Positions 1 through 8,448 of a DNA stretch of 64,000 nucleotides are shown here, piece by piece. The stretch comes from Marinobacter maroccanus (GTDB lineage: Bacteria > Pseudomonadota > Gammaproteobacteria > Pseudomonadales > Oleiphilaceae). Made by a program: the position numbers and the translations under genes. Under the pieces are notes generated by a model that made no database searches, was not told where the DNA came from, and saw only the letters and a list, made by a program, of their open reading frames with translations. The stretch is taken from assembly GCF_002933275.1 (NCBI RefSeq), contig NZ_PSSX01000012.1, positions 57,827-121,826 of the forward strand, written 5' to 3'. Position 1 is the stretch's first letter. The number at the start of each line of letters is the position of its first letter.

Positions 1-449
1 TGAGAACGATTGTGTACGGTTATGGATCGGGCCAGTCTGCGCTCTACGACAATGCGAATCCCGGGCCGGTCTCACCGCCCATCGATCCGGTTTCAGCCGG
101 GGATACTGCCCTTGGTTTCTCAGCGAGCCATCGATTCAGAGAGCGCTCGCCAGAGAAGCGCATCTTCGTGGTGGGTGATCGGGTCAGCATCTGCCAGAAC
201 ACCGATCGCCTGTACCGGTTCAGTGGCTATTCCCATGGTAGCGGTCAGCCAGACCAGACAACCCTGATGGCATCAGGAACCGGTGCCGTGCTTGGTGCCA
301 ACGTCGAACCGGGCTCGGTAGAGTTCAGGGTTACACCGGCGTCTTTGCAGCGGGCAGCGGTGGTCAGTTTTGCCTTTCAGCTGGTGGATCCGCAAAGTGG
401 CGAAACAACGCTTGTCAGTCAGGAGGTACAGGTAAGAAATGTCCCTTAA
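1..449 (+). CDS. mshO: MSHA pilus biogenesis protein MshO, C-terminal part (partial)
   Basis: Open reading frame that enters from the left edge; codons are in frame from base 3, so the real start lies outside the window. The visible part is about 149 residues and ends in a beta-rich tail (SGETTLVSQEVQVRNVP). MshO is a minor pilin-like subunit of the mannose-sensitive haemagglutinin type IV pilus. The sequence itself is not strongly diagnostic; the call rests mainly on the next two genes, which are recognisable as mshP and mshQ in the usual order. The stop overlaps the start of mshP by 11 bases, so the genes are co-translated. The N-terminal pilin methylation motif, which would confirm the call, is not in view. 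Confidence 0.7.
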   Translation, partial: RTIVYGYGSGQSALYDNANPGPVSPPIDPVSAGDTALGFSASHRFRERSPEKRIFVVGDRVSICQNTDRLYRFSGYSHGSGQPDQTTLMASGTGAVLGANVEPGSVEFRVTPASLQRAAVVSFAFQLVDPQSGETTLVSQEVQVRNVP

Positions 450-840
450 CGGCTGTCTCCGAAACCAAAAGGGCGCAGGTCTGCCGATCGCGCTCTTCGT
501 CATCACCGTGCTGGCGTTGCTGGTCTTCGGGATGGCTCAACTGCAGCAGAGCACAGGTGAGGCTGTGAGTTTGCAGATTCAGTCGCAGAGGGCGTTTTTT
601 GCGGCCGAGAGTGGGGCTCAGGTACGGATACAGTCTATTTTTGACGAAATCGATAATGGAATTACACCCTCCTGTCCCTCGCCAGTGACCGCATTCAGCT
701 CTTCCGGCCTTGCTGATTGCTCGGCAACATTTGATTGTGCATTCGATAGTGCCAGTGGAGTATTCACATTGGCCAGCACTGGTTCCTGCGGGAATGGAGC
801 AGACGCTGCAACCAGAACTGTGGAGGTGCGAGTTCAGTGA
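439..840 (+). CDS. mshP: MSHA pilus biogenesis protein MshP (minor pilin-like, PilX type)
   Basis: 133 residues. The N-terminus has the layout of a prepilin: a short basic leader (LRNQKGAG) followed by a long hydrophobic helix (LPIALFVITVLALLVFGMAQLQQ) and then QSQRAFFAAESGAQ, the motif seen in PilX/MshP-like minor pilins where the chain bends after the helix. Several cysteines in the C-terminal half (CPSP, DCSATFDC, SCGNG) could form disulfides in the periplasm. An AGGAGG ribosome site at 421-426 lies upstream. The gene overlaps mshO by 11 bases and its stop overlaps the mshQ start. It is expected to sit in the pilus or its assembly platform in the inner membrane. Confidence 0.85.
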   Translation: MSLNGCLRNQKGAGLPIALFVITVLALLVFGMAQLQQSTGEAVSLQIQSQRAFFAAESGAQVRIQSIFDEIDNGITPSCPSPVTAFSSSGLADCSATFDCAFDSASGVFTLASTGSCGNGADAATRTVEVRVQ

Positions 841-3800
841 TGATGCCTTTACGAATTATTGTGCTCCTTACGCTGAGTCTCTTTTGTTTACCTTCACTCG
901 CTCTTGCGGCTCAGTGCGGTGAGATATTTCCGCAGGGCATCACTGATAATATAAACCCGAATCTTGGTGCTGACGGACTGGATCTCACTGGAAGGACTTT
1001 GGGTGCAGAGGCATGGCCTGCAAGCGGCGGACAGTTGGATTCGGGTGAGTACGTATTTGAGGGAACCACACTAACGAACTATTCCCTTGAGCTGGCCCCC
1101 GGTGCAGAAGTAACCCTCTTTGTGGACGGTGACCTTACGTTCGGCGAGGGGGTCAAGGTCAATCAGGCGGGCGAGCCCAGTCAACTTCTTATTATTGTGA
1201 GCGGGTCCTTTTCGGCACCAACGAATTCAAACGCTGCCGATAAGAGAATAGCGGTAAATGGCTTCATCTATGCGGCCGGATCAATCAGCGTGGCCAATAA
1301 TAACCTCTTCTCCGGCTCTCTGGCCGCAGGCGGAGCCATCAGTATTGGCAATAACCCGATAGATGCACCTCCCCAATGGTTGGATGAGGAGCGTCTTGAG
1401 GGATTATGTGAGATTCCACTCGCTGGCAACCTGGCCGTCTTCGACAATTTCGAGTCCTACCAACCAGGTGCTTCGGTCGCCGGTAATAACGGTGGTTCAA
1501 ACTGGGGCGGCCCCTGGCAGGGTGTCGCGGGCCAGTCCATCATCGATACCAGTGCCGATCCTCTGGAGTTTGTGGATTCGGAAGGGCGAAGGATCCGTTC
1601 AGCCACCACCCTTGAAATCGTCGGTAACAACGACGAAATTGCCTCCCGGGCTCTGAATGAAACGTTCAGCGGTGACACCCTGTTCCTGAGTATGCTGGTT
1701 CGTTTCACCGGGGATCCCACCAACAATGATTTTGTTGGATTCTGGATAGAGCGACCATCGTTCGGGGCATCGCCACAGTTCGGATTGAAAGTGAACGAGG
1801 GCGGCTCCGGTACCGACGACTTCTTTGTGCGGCTGGATCAGAATGCTGACTACTCGACCGAGATTGTGCCCGGCGAGACCTACCTCCTGGTTGCCCAGTA
1901 TTCGAAGGGCACGAATAACTATTTCAGTAACGCGAAGCTCTGGGTCAACCCCGAATGTGATGTGAACCCACCATCCAGTCCGTCCGCCGAGAGAAACGTC
2001 TCGCCAAACAACAACCGGGTCAGTGATGTTTCCACTGTCGGCTTCCGCTCGGAGAATTTGTCTGGAAGCGATGCCTTTGAAATTGGCCAGGTGGCTTTAG
2101 GCGCCCGTTGGAGGGATGTTGTTCGTTGCTCGCCCGGACCCTTGTTGGAGTATCGGATGGAGCAGACGGGCCTGAACGGCACGGCTGGTGAAATTCTTGA
2201 TACCAGCGGCAATAATCGCCACGGCACGTCGTTTGGCGGGTTAGCAACGTCGATAGAAAGCCCCGCAATTCCGGGAAATCCCGGAACCTGCCGCTACGGC
2301 GACTTTGACGGCTCGAACGATCGAATCATTGATGCCGACGCCGGCGATTACATCAATGGTCTGGAAGCGATCACTGTCATGGCCTGGGTATACAACACAG
2401 CCTCGCTGTCAGGGAACGACAGGGGGATTTTCTTTACCGATGATCCCAGTGGAGGCAGGGATAACCGTCTTGGACTCCGATACGACACTCAGGGTTTTTT
2501 TGGCGACGGCAGCAATGTCATCAAAGCCAGTGTGTTCACTGACGAATGTGATCTGAACCAGGAGTGTCGTCAGGTCGAGACAGTCTCTGGTCAGATGGTC
2601 CAGAATCAGTGGCAGCATATAGCCATGACCTGGACTACCGATGGTGAAATCAAAGTGTTTGTCGATGGTTCCCAAGTCGGCACGTCCGGTACTCAGGGCA
2701 CCGGGGGAACAGGGGCCCTCGCCGGTGTGGAAAGGCTTGAGGTCGGTTTCGGCGCCAAGGGGCAGCGCTGGCAGGGTGGCATTGATGAATTCCGTATTTT
2801 CGGGGTTGCTCTCACCGAAGCGGAGATCATGGCTGAAATGAATCGCGCGTTTCCCTGTTCCGGCTTCGGCCCCAATCATATCCGTCTGACTCATCCCGGA
2901 CAGGGACTTACTTGCTCTCCGGCGGAAGTAACTGTCGAGGCCTGTGCTAACGAGGATTGTTCAACGCTGTTCGCTGATCCCGTGGAGGTGGCATTCAGTT
3001 CACCCGCGAATAACTGGGTGCCTAATCCGGTGACGTTTACTGGTCAGACCGATGTCCAGTTAAACGTCACCCAACCAAACACAGTCACACTGGGGGCAAG
3101 CGTCGCCCCATCTGCTCAGAACCCCACGCGTTGTTTCAGCGGTGGTGTGGAGACCTGTGAGCTTACGTTCCTTGATTCCGGCTTCGTGGTTGACGTGCCG
3201 GATCATGTCTCCGGCTCGCTGGTCAGTGGAAGCATCGCGGCTGTTCGCAAGGACGATGAAAGCGAGCGTTGCGTGCCCGGTTTCTCTGATGAGACAAAAG
3301 AGGTTTCTCTGTGGTCTCAATACAGCAACCCATCCAGCGGAACCCTGGCTGTTTCCGTCGATGGCAGCGCACTTGCAGCATCCGCCCCCGGAAGTACACG
3401 AAGCCTTGAATTCGATAGTGTTGGTGTGGCCGACTTTGAGCTCAGATATCCCGATGTTGGACGAATTACCCTCAATGCACGCCATGAGGGCAGTGAAGAG
3501 AGCGAAGGGCTCGTGATGACCGGTAACGGAAGCTTCGTTGCCAGGCCGGCCTATTTCAGTCTCGATATCTCGGGAAATCCGGCTGCTACGGGTGTGGCAG
3601 AGGGGAACGTGTTCCGTAGCGCGGGAGAGCCCTTTCCAGTGACGGTCTCGGCGAGGAATGTGGACGATGAGATTACGCCAAATTTTGGCAGAGAGTCCGC
3701 GCCGGAAAGTGTCGCGCTCACACCTTCATTGGTGGCTCCTGTTGGTGGATTCTTGCCACCCATTGGTGGAGCGTTCGGGATGTTTGGCGAGGACTGCAAT

Positions 3801-4895
3801 GGTGACACGGCCCAGGCGGGTTCGGCGTGCGGCGAATTTAATTGGCCAGAGGTTGGCATTATCAGCCTGGAGCCATCCCTTATAAGCGGGGCTTACCTTG
3901 GCACTGAGGATGTTGTCGGAAACGCGGTTGCCAACGTCGGTCGGTTTGCACCGGCAGACTTTGACATGCAAATCGTCGATGCCGGCGACGCGGAAGCCTA
4001 CTGCTCAGTCGCAAACAGCTTTGCCTACATCGGCCAAGATCTTGGCTGGTCACCCGGTTCGGAACCTCTGCTTGAGGTCGAGGCTCTTGCGGTTGGAGGA
4101 ACGGTAACCCGAAATTATACATTGGGCAGTTTTCTGAGGTTGGACAGCACCGGGATCGACCGGCTGCCGGCCGTTACAGACGAGGTAGCCTCAGGTACTG
4201 GGGGAGCGCTGCTTCCGGTGAGTGCAACGCTTGATCCGATGGCTCGTTCGGTATTTGCTCCGGGAGTGATGCGATTTACCTTCAATGGCGGGGATGCACT
4301 CCGCTATCTGAAAGAGCCCACGGCTCGCGTGGCTCCATTCGTTCCAGACTATCGGATTGCGCTCAATGGCGTGACTGATATGGATGGCATCAGTTCTACT
4401 CAGCCTGCCCTGTCTTTGCAGCCGAACTTCGGATTTGATTTGCGTTATGGGCGGATTGCTCTTGAAAATGCGTTCGGCCCGGAAACCCTGCCGCTGACGG
4501 TTCCAATGTTTGCCCAATATTTTGACGGCAACCGGTTTGTCACCAATGCGGATGAGAGCTGCTGGGTGTTCAATCTGCCTGGCGATACAGATCTGGATTT
4601 TTCCGGTTCGGCACTCAGCGACGGGGATACCAGTGTGTCGGCAGTGGTTGATGGCCAAACGCAGGAAGGCTCGGTTTTGCCCGGCGACAGGTTGATACTT
4701 TCAGCACCCGGTGAGGGCAAATCAGAGGCACCGGGAAATCGGGGTATCGTTGTGGAAATGGCAGTCCCTGACTGGTTGAAGGACTTTTGGGATGATGGCC
4801 AGCCGAATGATCTGGTCAATCCTTCGGGGTTGGCAACTTTCGGCGTTTACCGTGGCAACGACCGCATTATCTACTGGCAGGAAGTCCTGAACTGA
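840..4895 (+). CDS. mshQ: MSHA pilus protein MshQ, large secreted protein with a LamG-like domain
   Basis: 1351 residues from the ATG at 840, which overlaps the mshP stop as TGATG (a GTG at 837 is also in frame). A signal peptide is clear (IIVLLTLSLFCLPSLALAAQC). Residues of roughly 430-680 read as a concanavalin A/LamG-type sandwich: LEYRMEQTGLNGT..DTSGNN, AITVMAWVYN, GIDEFRIFGVALTEAEI. An earlier segment near residue 200-400 also looks like a jelly-roll carbohydrate-binding type fold. The C-terminal half matches the DUF6701 region typical of MshQ, with cysteine pairs and Ig-like strands. MshQ is the last gene of the msh operon and is thought to be an extracellular pilus-associated, possibly tip, component; ligand binding is inference from the LamG fold. 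Confidence 0.88.
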   Translation: MMPLRIIVLLTLSLFCLPSLALAAQCGEIFPQGITDNINPNLGADGLDLTGRTLGAEAWPASGGQLDSGEYVFEGTTLTNYSLELAPGAEVTLFVDGDLTFGEGVKVNQAGEPSQLLIIVSGSFSAPTNSNAADKRIAVNGFIYAAGSISVANNNLFSGSLAAGGAISIGNNPIDAPPQWLDEERLEGLCEIPLAGNLAVFDNFESYQPGASVAGNNGGSNWGGPWQGVAGQSIIDTSADPLEFVDSEGRRIRSATTLEIVGNNDEIASRALNETFSGDTLFLSMLVRFTGDPTNNDFVGFWIERPSFGASPQFGLKVNEGGSGTDDFFVRLDQNADYSTEIVPGETYLLVAQYSKGTNNYFSNAKLWVNPECDVNPPSSPSAERNVSPNNNRVSDVSTVGFRSENLSGSDAFEIGQVALGARWRDVVRCSPGPLLEYRMEQTGLNGTAGEILDTSGNNRHGTSFGGLATSIESPAIPGNPGTCRYGDFDGSNDRIIDADAGDYINGLEAITVMAWVYNTASLSGNDRGIFFTDDPSGGRDNRLGLRYDTQGFFGDGSNVIKASVFTDECDLNQECRQVETVSGQMVQNQWQHIAMTWTTDGEIKVFVDGSQVGTSGTQGTGGTGALAGVERLEVGFGAKGQRWQGGIDEFRIFGVALTEAEIMAEMNRAFPCSGFGPNHIRLTHPGQGLTCSPAEVTVEACANEDCSTLFADPVEVAFSSPANNWVPNPVTFTGQTDVQLNVTQPNTVTLGASVAPSAQNPTRCFSGGVETCELTFLDSGFVVDVPDHVSGSLVSGSIAAVRKDDESERCVPGFSDETKEVSLWSQYSNPSSGTLAVSVDGSALAASAPGSTRSLEFDSVGVADFELRYPDVGRITLNARHEGSEESEGLVMTGNGSFVARPAYFSLDISGNPAATGVAEGNVFRSAGEPFPVTVSARNVDDEITPNFGRESAPESVALTPSLVAPVGGFLPPIGGAFGMFGEDCNGDTAQAGSACGEFNWPEVGIISLEPSLISGAYLGTEDVVGNAVANVGRFAPADFDMQIVDAGDAEAYCSVANSFAYIGQDLGWSPGSEPLLEVEALAVGGTVTRNYTLGSFLRLDSTGIDRLPAVTDEVASGTGGALLPVSATLDPMARSVFAPGVMRFTFNGGDALRYLKEPTARVAPFVPDYRIALNGVTDMDGISSTQPALSLQPNFGFDLRYGRIALENAFGPETLPLTVPMFAQYFDGNRFVTNADESCWVFNLPGDTDLDFSGSALSDGDTSVSAVVDGQTQEGSVLPGDRLILSAPGEGKSEAPGNRGIVVEMAVPDWLKDFWDDGQPNDLVNPSGLATFGVYRGNDRIIYWQEVLN

Positions 4896-4908
4896 CCCCA
4901 CCTGCAAA

Positions 4909-4944
4909 CAAAAAAAGGGCCAGATGAAAGTTCCATCTGGCCCC
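4909..4944 (-). terminator. Rho-independent terminator of ntrC, built from a palindrome of the dispersed repeat family
   Basis: Perfect 10-bp arms GGGCCAGATG (4917-4926) and CATCTGGCCC (4934-4943) with a 7-base loop. Read on the minus strand the stem is followed directly by seven T (4910-4916), the classic intrinsic terminator layout, 35 bases after the ntrC stop. On the plus strand the stem is followed by CCAAAAC, so it is a weaker terminator for mshQ. The stem is a variant of the GGGGTCAGATGAA palindrome seen elsewhere in the window. Confidence 0.85.
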
Positions 4945-4978
4945 AAAACATCAACGAACCCCGGCGGTCCGCCAATCG

Positions 4979-6406
4979 TCAGTCGTCTTCGTGTTCCGGG
5001 TGATCCATCCCCAGTTCGTTGATCTTCCGGGTCAGCGTGTTTCGCCCCCAACCCAGCAGAATCGAGGCATCACGGCGGCGGCCGCCGGTGTGCTTCAGAG
5101 CTGTTTCGATCATGATTTTCTCGAACTCGGGCACGGCCGTATCGAGAATGCCTTTCTTGCCCCGCTTGAGTTCCTGTTCGGCCCAGTTTTTCAGGCCTTC
5201 CTGCCAGGTTGTCCCGGTGGTCGGTGCCTCTGCCTGGTGCAGAAGCTCCGGGGGCAGGTCATCAATGTGGATCTCGCGGCCACTGGCCATCACGGTCAGC
5301 CAGCGGCAGGTATTTTCCAGCTGGCGGACGTTGCCGGGCCAGGGCAGGGTGGTGAGGTATTCTTCGGCCTCTTCGCGCAGGATCTTGGGCTCTACGGCGA
5401 GCTCTTTCGCGGCCCGTTTCAGAAAATGCTGCATCAGTCGCGGGATGTCTTCCCGGCGCTCGGCCAGCTTGGGCAGGTGCACCCGAATAACGTTCAGGCG
5501 GTGGAAGAGGTCTTCCCGGAAGCTGCCGGCCTGCACCAGTTTTTCCAGATCCTGGTGGGTTGCAGCGATGATACGTACGTCCACCTTGATCGGCGTGGTG
5601 CCACCCACCCGGTAGAACTCGCCATCGGCCAGAACCCGCAACAGTCGGGTCTGGGTGTCGGCGGGCATATCACCAATTTCATCCAGGAACAGGGTGCCGC
5701 CGTTGGCCTGCTCGAAGCGGCCCTGGCGGGCGGCACCGGCGCCGGTAAAGGCGCCTTTTTCGTGGCCAAACAGTTCGGATTCAATCAGATCCTTTGGAAT
5801 AGCGGCCATGTTCAGGGCGATGAACGGGTGGTTTGCCCTGGGGCTGTGGTTGTGCAGTGCCTGGGCCACCAATTCCTTGCCCGTGCCGCTCTCGCCGTTG
5901 ATCAGCACGGTAATGTTGGAGTGGGAAAGCCGGCCAATGGCCCGGAAAACTTCCTGCATGGCTGGCGCTTCACCGATAATTTCGGCGTTACGCTGGGCCA
6001 TCTCGGCCTGGGGCTCAGCACTGGCGCGCTTTTCGTGGCTGTGGGCAATGGCCCGTTTCACCAGCGCTACCGCATCATCCACATCGAACGGTTTCGGAAG
6101 GTATTCGAACGCGCCGGTCTGGTAGCTGGTCACCGCGCTTTCCAGATCCGAGTGCGCGGTCATGATGATGACTGGTACGTCCGGGTGAACGTCCACGATC
6201 TGGGAAAGCAGGGTGATGCCGTCGACCCCAGGCATCCGGATATCGCTTACGATGGCATCCGGCTGTTCGTGTTCCAGCCGCATCATGATGCTTTCACCAC
6301 TGTCAAAAACTCGGGGCTGCATACCGGCCTGGTTAAGGGCGCGCTCCAGCACCCAGCGAATACTGCGGTCGTCGTCTATGATCCAGACGTTTGCCGGTTG
6401 GCTCAT
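4979..6406 (-). CDS. glnG: Nitrogen regulation response regulator NtrC (sigma-54 activator)
   Basis: 475 residues from the ATG at 6406, which overlaps the ntrB stop as ATGA; an in-frame extension upstream to 6466 lies inside ntrB and is rejected. Order of domains: receiver (phospho-acceptor Asp near residue 55 in AIVSDIRMPG, acidic pocket DDD at 11-13), AAA+ sigma-54 interaction domain with Walker A GESGTGKE, the sigma-54 contact loop GAFTGA and Walker B GGTLFLDEIGD, then a Fis-type helix-turn-helix (RRRDASILLGWGRNTLTRKI). NtrC is phosphorylated by NtrB under nitrogen limitation and activates glnA and other nitrogen genes. The terminator at 4909-4944 ends the transcript. Confidence 0.97.
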   Translation of the reverse strand: MSQPANVWIIDDDRSIRWVLERALNQAGMQPRVFDSGESIMMRLEHEQPDAIVSDIRMPGVDGITLLSQIVDVHPDVPVIIMTAHSDLESAVTSYQTGAFEYLPKPFDVDDAVALVKRAIAHSHEKRASAEPQAEMAQRNAEIIGEAPAMQEVFRAIGRLSHSNITVLINGESGTGKELVAQALHNHSPRANHPFIALNMAAIPKDLIESELFGHEKGAFTGAGAARQGRFEQANGGTLFLDEIGDMPADTQTRLLRVLADGEFYRVGGTTPIKVDVRIIAATHQDLEKLVQAGSFREDLFHRLNVIRVHLPKLAERREDIPRLMQHFLKRAAKELAVEPKILREEAEEYLTTLPWPGNVRQLENTCRWLTVMASGREIHIDDLPPELLHQAEAPTTGTTWQEGLKNWAEQELKRGKKGILDTAVPEFEKIMIETALKHTGGRRRDASILLGWGRNTLTRKINELGMDHPEHEDD

Positions 6407-7521
6407 GGGGTGTCCTCCAGAGGCAGGAAGATGATGAAGTCGGTTCGGCCTGGTTCGCTCTCGCATTCAACCAGTCCATGGTGTTGGCCGATGATGCTCT
6501 GGGTAATGGAGAGGCCCAGGCCGGTGCCGCTGGCACGGCCACTGATCATCGGATAGAAAATATTCTGCAGAAGCTCCGGCGGTATGCCGGGGCCGTTATC
6601 AATAACGTCGACCCGGCACACCAGACGATGGCGTCGGTTGCCTATCGTGAACTGGCGCAGGGTGCGTGTGCGGAAGGTGATCGTCGGCGGCTCCTCGGAA
6701 CTGTGACCGCCCTGGTTCTCGAATGCTGCTTCCATGGCATTGCGGGCAATATTCAGGAACGCCTGAATGAGCTGCTCCTTGTCGCCCCGGAACTCGGGAA
6801 TACTGGGGTCGTAATCCCGGCTGAAATGCAGCCGACCTTTGCTCTCAGCCTCGAGCAGCGTACCCACTCGTTCGAGGATTTCATGGATGTTAGTTGGCGC
6901 AAGCTTGAGCGCCTTGTTCGGGCCGAGCATCCTGTCAACCAGGCTTCTGAGGCGGTCCGCCTCGTCAATGATAACCCGGGTGTATTCCCGCTGGTCTTCG
7001 CTATTGAGTTCCCGGTCGAGAAGCTGCGCTGCACCCCGTATGCCACCCAGCGGATTCTTGATCTCGTGGGCCATGCCACGAACCAGAATGCGGGTGGTCT
7101 CCTGCTGGGAGATAATGTCCTCCTCCCGGCTGATCCGCATTAGCCTGTCCCGTGGCTGAATTTCGATCAGCAGTTCCGTTGGTTCCAGGCTGATGGGCGT
7201 TACGGAATAATCCACCGTGAGTCGGGAACCGCTGGTGAGCAGAAACTCGGCTTCGCGGCGAGTGTAGGACTGGCCGTTACGGACGGCGGCAAAAAGCGTT
7301 TTCAGAGCGTCTTCGGATTCGACCAGGATGTCCTGGAAGGGCTGGCCCTGGCTTCGGGTCATGCTGGTTTCGAACAGGCTTTCGGCGGCCGGGTTGAGAT
7401 ACCGGATGGTCAGGTTATCTTCGAGCACCAGGACCGCCGTAGTCAGGCTGTCGAGAATGTTCTTGTAGCCAGTTTGATGGGCCGAAGGCAGTGCCATGCG
7501 TGAATCCCGTTGGTTCGACAT
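6403..7521 (-). CDS. glnL: Nitrogen regulation sensor histidine kinase NtrB
   Basis: 372 residues. The start is the ATG at 7521, preceded by GGAGGT at the right distance; the longer reading to 7557 has no such site. An N-terminal PAS domain (ILDSLTTAVLVLEDNLTIRYLNPAAESLFE) is followed by the H-box GMAHEIKNPLGGIRGAAQLL and an HATPase domain (NARNAMEAA, DNGPGIPPEL, GTGLGLSI). No membrane segment is seen, as expected for a cytoplasmic NtrB controlled by PII. It phosphorylates and dephosphorylates NtrC, with which it overlaps by four bases. The NtrC-like box at 7716-7732 suggests autoregulation of the pair. Confidence 0.96.
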   Translation of the reverse strand: MSNQRDSRMALPSAHQTGYKNILDSLTTAVLVLEDNLTIRYLNPAAESLFETSMTRSQGQPFQDILVESEDALKTLFAAVRNGQSYTRREAEFLLTSGSRLTVDYSVTPISLEPTELLIEIQPRDRLMRISREEDIISQQETTRILVRGMAHEIKNPLGGIRGAAQLLDRELNSEDQREYTRVIIDEADRLRSLVDRMLGPNKALKLAPTNIHEILERVGTLLEAESKGRLHFSRDYDPSIPEFRGDKEQLIQAFLNIARNAMEAAFENQGGHSSEEPPTITFRTRTLRQFTIGNRRHRLVCRVDVIDNGPGIPPELLQNIFYPMISGRASGTGLGLSITQSIIGQHHGLVECESEPGRTDFIIFLPLEDTP

Positions 7522-7652
7522 AGTGTGACCTCCGGAGTTTTGCAAAAAGCGAACCACTTTGAGCCAGATTCATGAATGAGTGGGCAAAGTGCGGGCAGAA
7601 GGGCGTATTGGCGCTGAAAAGTGCCGTAAGCTGGTGCAAGTGCAAAGAAAGC

Positions 7653-7693
7653 CTCTGATCAGTTGGGAAAATGCGCCCCGTTGCTGATCAGAG
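7653..7693. repeat. Pair of CTGATCAG palindromes upstream of ntrB
   Basis: CTCTGATCAG at 7653-7662 is repeated as its reverse complement CTGATCAGAG at 7684-7693, with 21 bases between. Each half is itself a palindrome. The pair lies about 130-170 bases upstream of the ntrB start. It could be an operator for a dimeric regulator or a foldback in the leader; no regulator can be named. Confidence 0.45.
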
Positions 7694-7715
7694 TATGGCT
7701 TTTTTCTGGTGCGAG

Positions 7716-7732
7716 CGCACCAAAATAGTGCG
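7716..7732. promoter_or_regulatory. Putative NtrC-binding site upstream of ntrBC
   Basis: CGCACCAAAATAGTGCG matches the enterobacterial NtrC enhancer pattern TGCACCAAAATGGTGCA at 14 of 17 positions, counted by eye. It lies about 195 bases upstream of the ntrB start and just after the stop of the DUF4124 gene. This fits feedback control of ntrBC by its own product. I did not find a matching sigma-54 promoter between it and ntrB, so it could act as a repressor or an enhancer. Confidence 0.55.
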
Positions 7733-7751
7733 ATCTATTTGGTTGGCTTGG

Positions 7752-8276
7752 CTAGTTTAGGGCGGAAGGGCGATGGACGGTGAAGGTAACCGGCGAGCCG
7801 GTTTTCACCTGAACCCCGTTTTCATCCACGATATGAACGCGGGCTTCGTGGGTTCCACGGAAAACGTTGTTGACGGTCATTGAGCCGGACGTGCTCTGCC
7901 CCACGGGCTGTCCGTCCAGTGTTACTTCGTATTTGTGGCCGGGCTGGAGGGCAGGGGTGCTGCGTACCTCGAACTGGATGTCGCCGCTACCACTGTGGAA
8001 CGCCTGGTTGTTATCCGGATAGGCGAAGGAGACACTTTCGTAAACCGCACCCTCTCGCTGAACCTCTTCACGCAGCTTTTCGGTTTCCTGAACTACCTCT
8101 GGCTTGGGCAGTGTGATCGTCGTGACCGGCTTTACATCGACCGTTTCAGAACCTTCGCTGGGCTCGTCAGAGTAGGTGACGTTGCCGTAAGAATCGACGT
8201 TGCGGTATACCTCGGCAGAAACCGGAATTGCCAGAAAAAACAGAAGGCCGGTAACCAATCCATACTTTGGATTCAT
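7752..8276 (-). CDS. DUF4124-domain periplasmic protein
   Basis: 174 residues. A signal peptide (MNPKYGLVTGLLFFLAIPVSAEV) is followed by the DUF4124 signature (VYRNVDSYGNVTYSDEPSEGSE), then a short charged helix (EVVQETEKLREEVQREG) and a C-terminal beta-rich, Ig-like region (FEVRSTPALQPGHKYEVTLDGQPVG, VTFTVHRP). DUF4124 proteins are small exported proteins of unknown role, common between glnA and ntrB in Pseudomonas and relatives, and that is the position here. Separate promoters are likely because the spacing to glnA and ntrB exceeds 170 bases on both sides. Confidence 0.85.
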   Translation of the reverse strand: MNPKYGLVTGLLFFLAIPVSAEVYRNVDSYGNVTYSDEPSEGSETVDVKPVTTITLPKPEVVQETEKLREEVQREGAVYESVSFAYPDNNQAFHSGSGDIQFEVRSTPALQPGHKYEVTLDGQPVGQSTSGSMTVNNVFRGTHEARVHIVDENGVQVKTGSPVTFTVHRPSALN

Positions 8277-8396
8277 AAGCTCACCTGCTATTGGGTTTCC
8301 CCGATTATCGGCGGCGCCCTGGGTCTTTTCAACGCCTGCAGACCCGGATGTTGGTTACATATCGTTAAGGGCTGCAGGCACTGTGCTATCGCTCAC

Positions 8397-8424
8397 AAAA
8401 AAGCCCCGCACGAGGGCGGGGCTT
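8397..8424 (-). terminator. Rho-independent terminator of glnA
   Basis: Arms AAGCCCCGC (8401-8409) and GCGGGGCTT (8416-8424) with a 6-base loop. On the minus strand the stem runs into a T-rich tail (complement of 8397-8402). It begins 25 bases after the glnA stop codon. Confidence 0.9.
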
Positions 8425-8448
8425 GTCTGCTTGTCCTCTGGAGAGGTT

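Noticed and set aside
4900..4978. Small RNA gene between mshQ and ntrC
   Set aside because: Nothing beyond the terminator hairpin is seen, and the gap is under 90 bases.
4991..6556. Open frame of 521 codons on the plus strand opposite ntrC
   Set aside because: It is the antisense of the clear ntrC/ntrB genes; the translation has no family features and results from G+C-rich codon bias.
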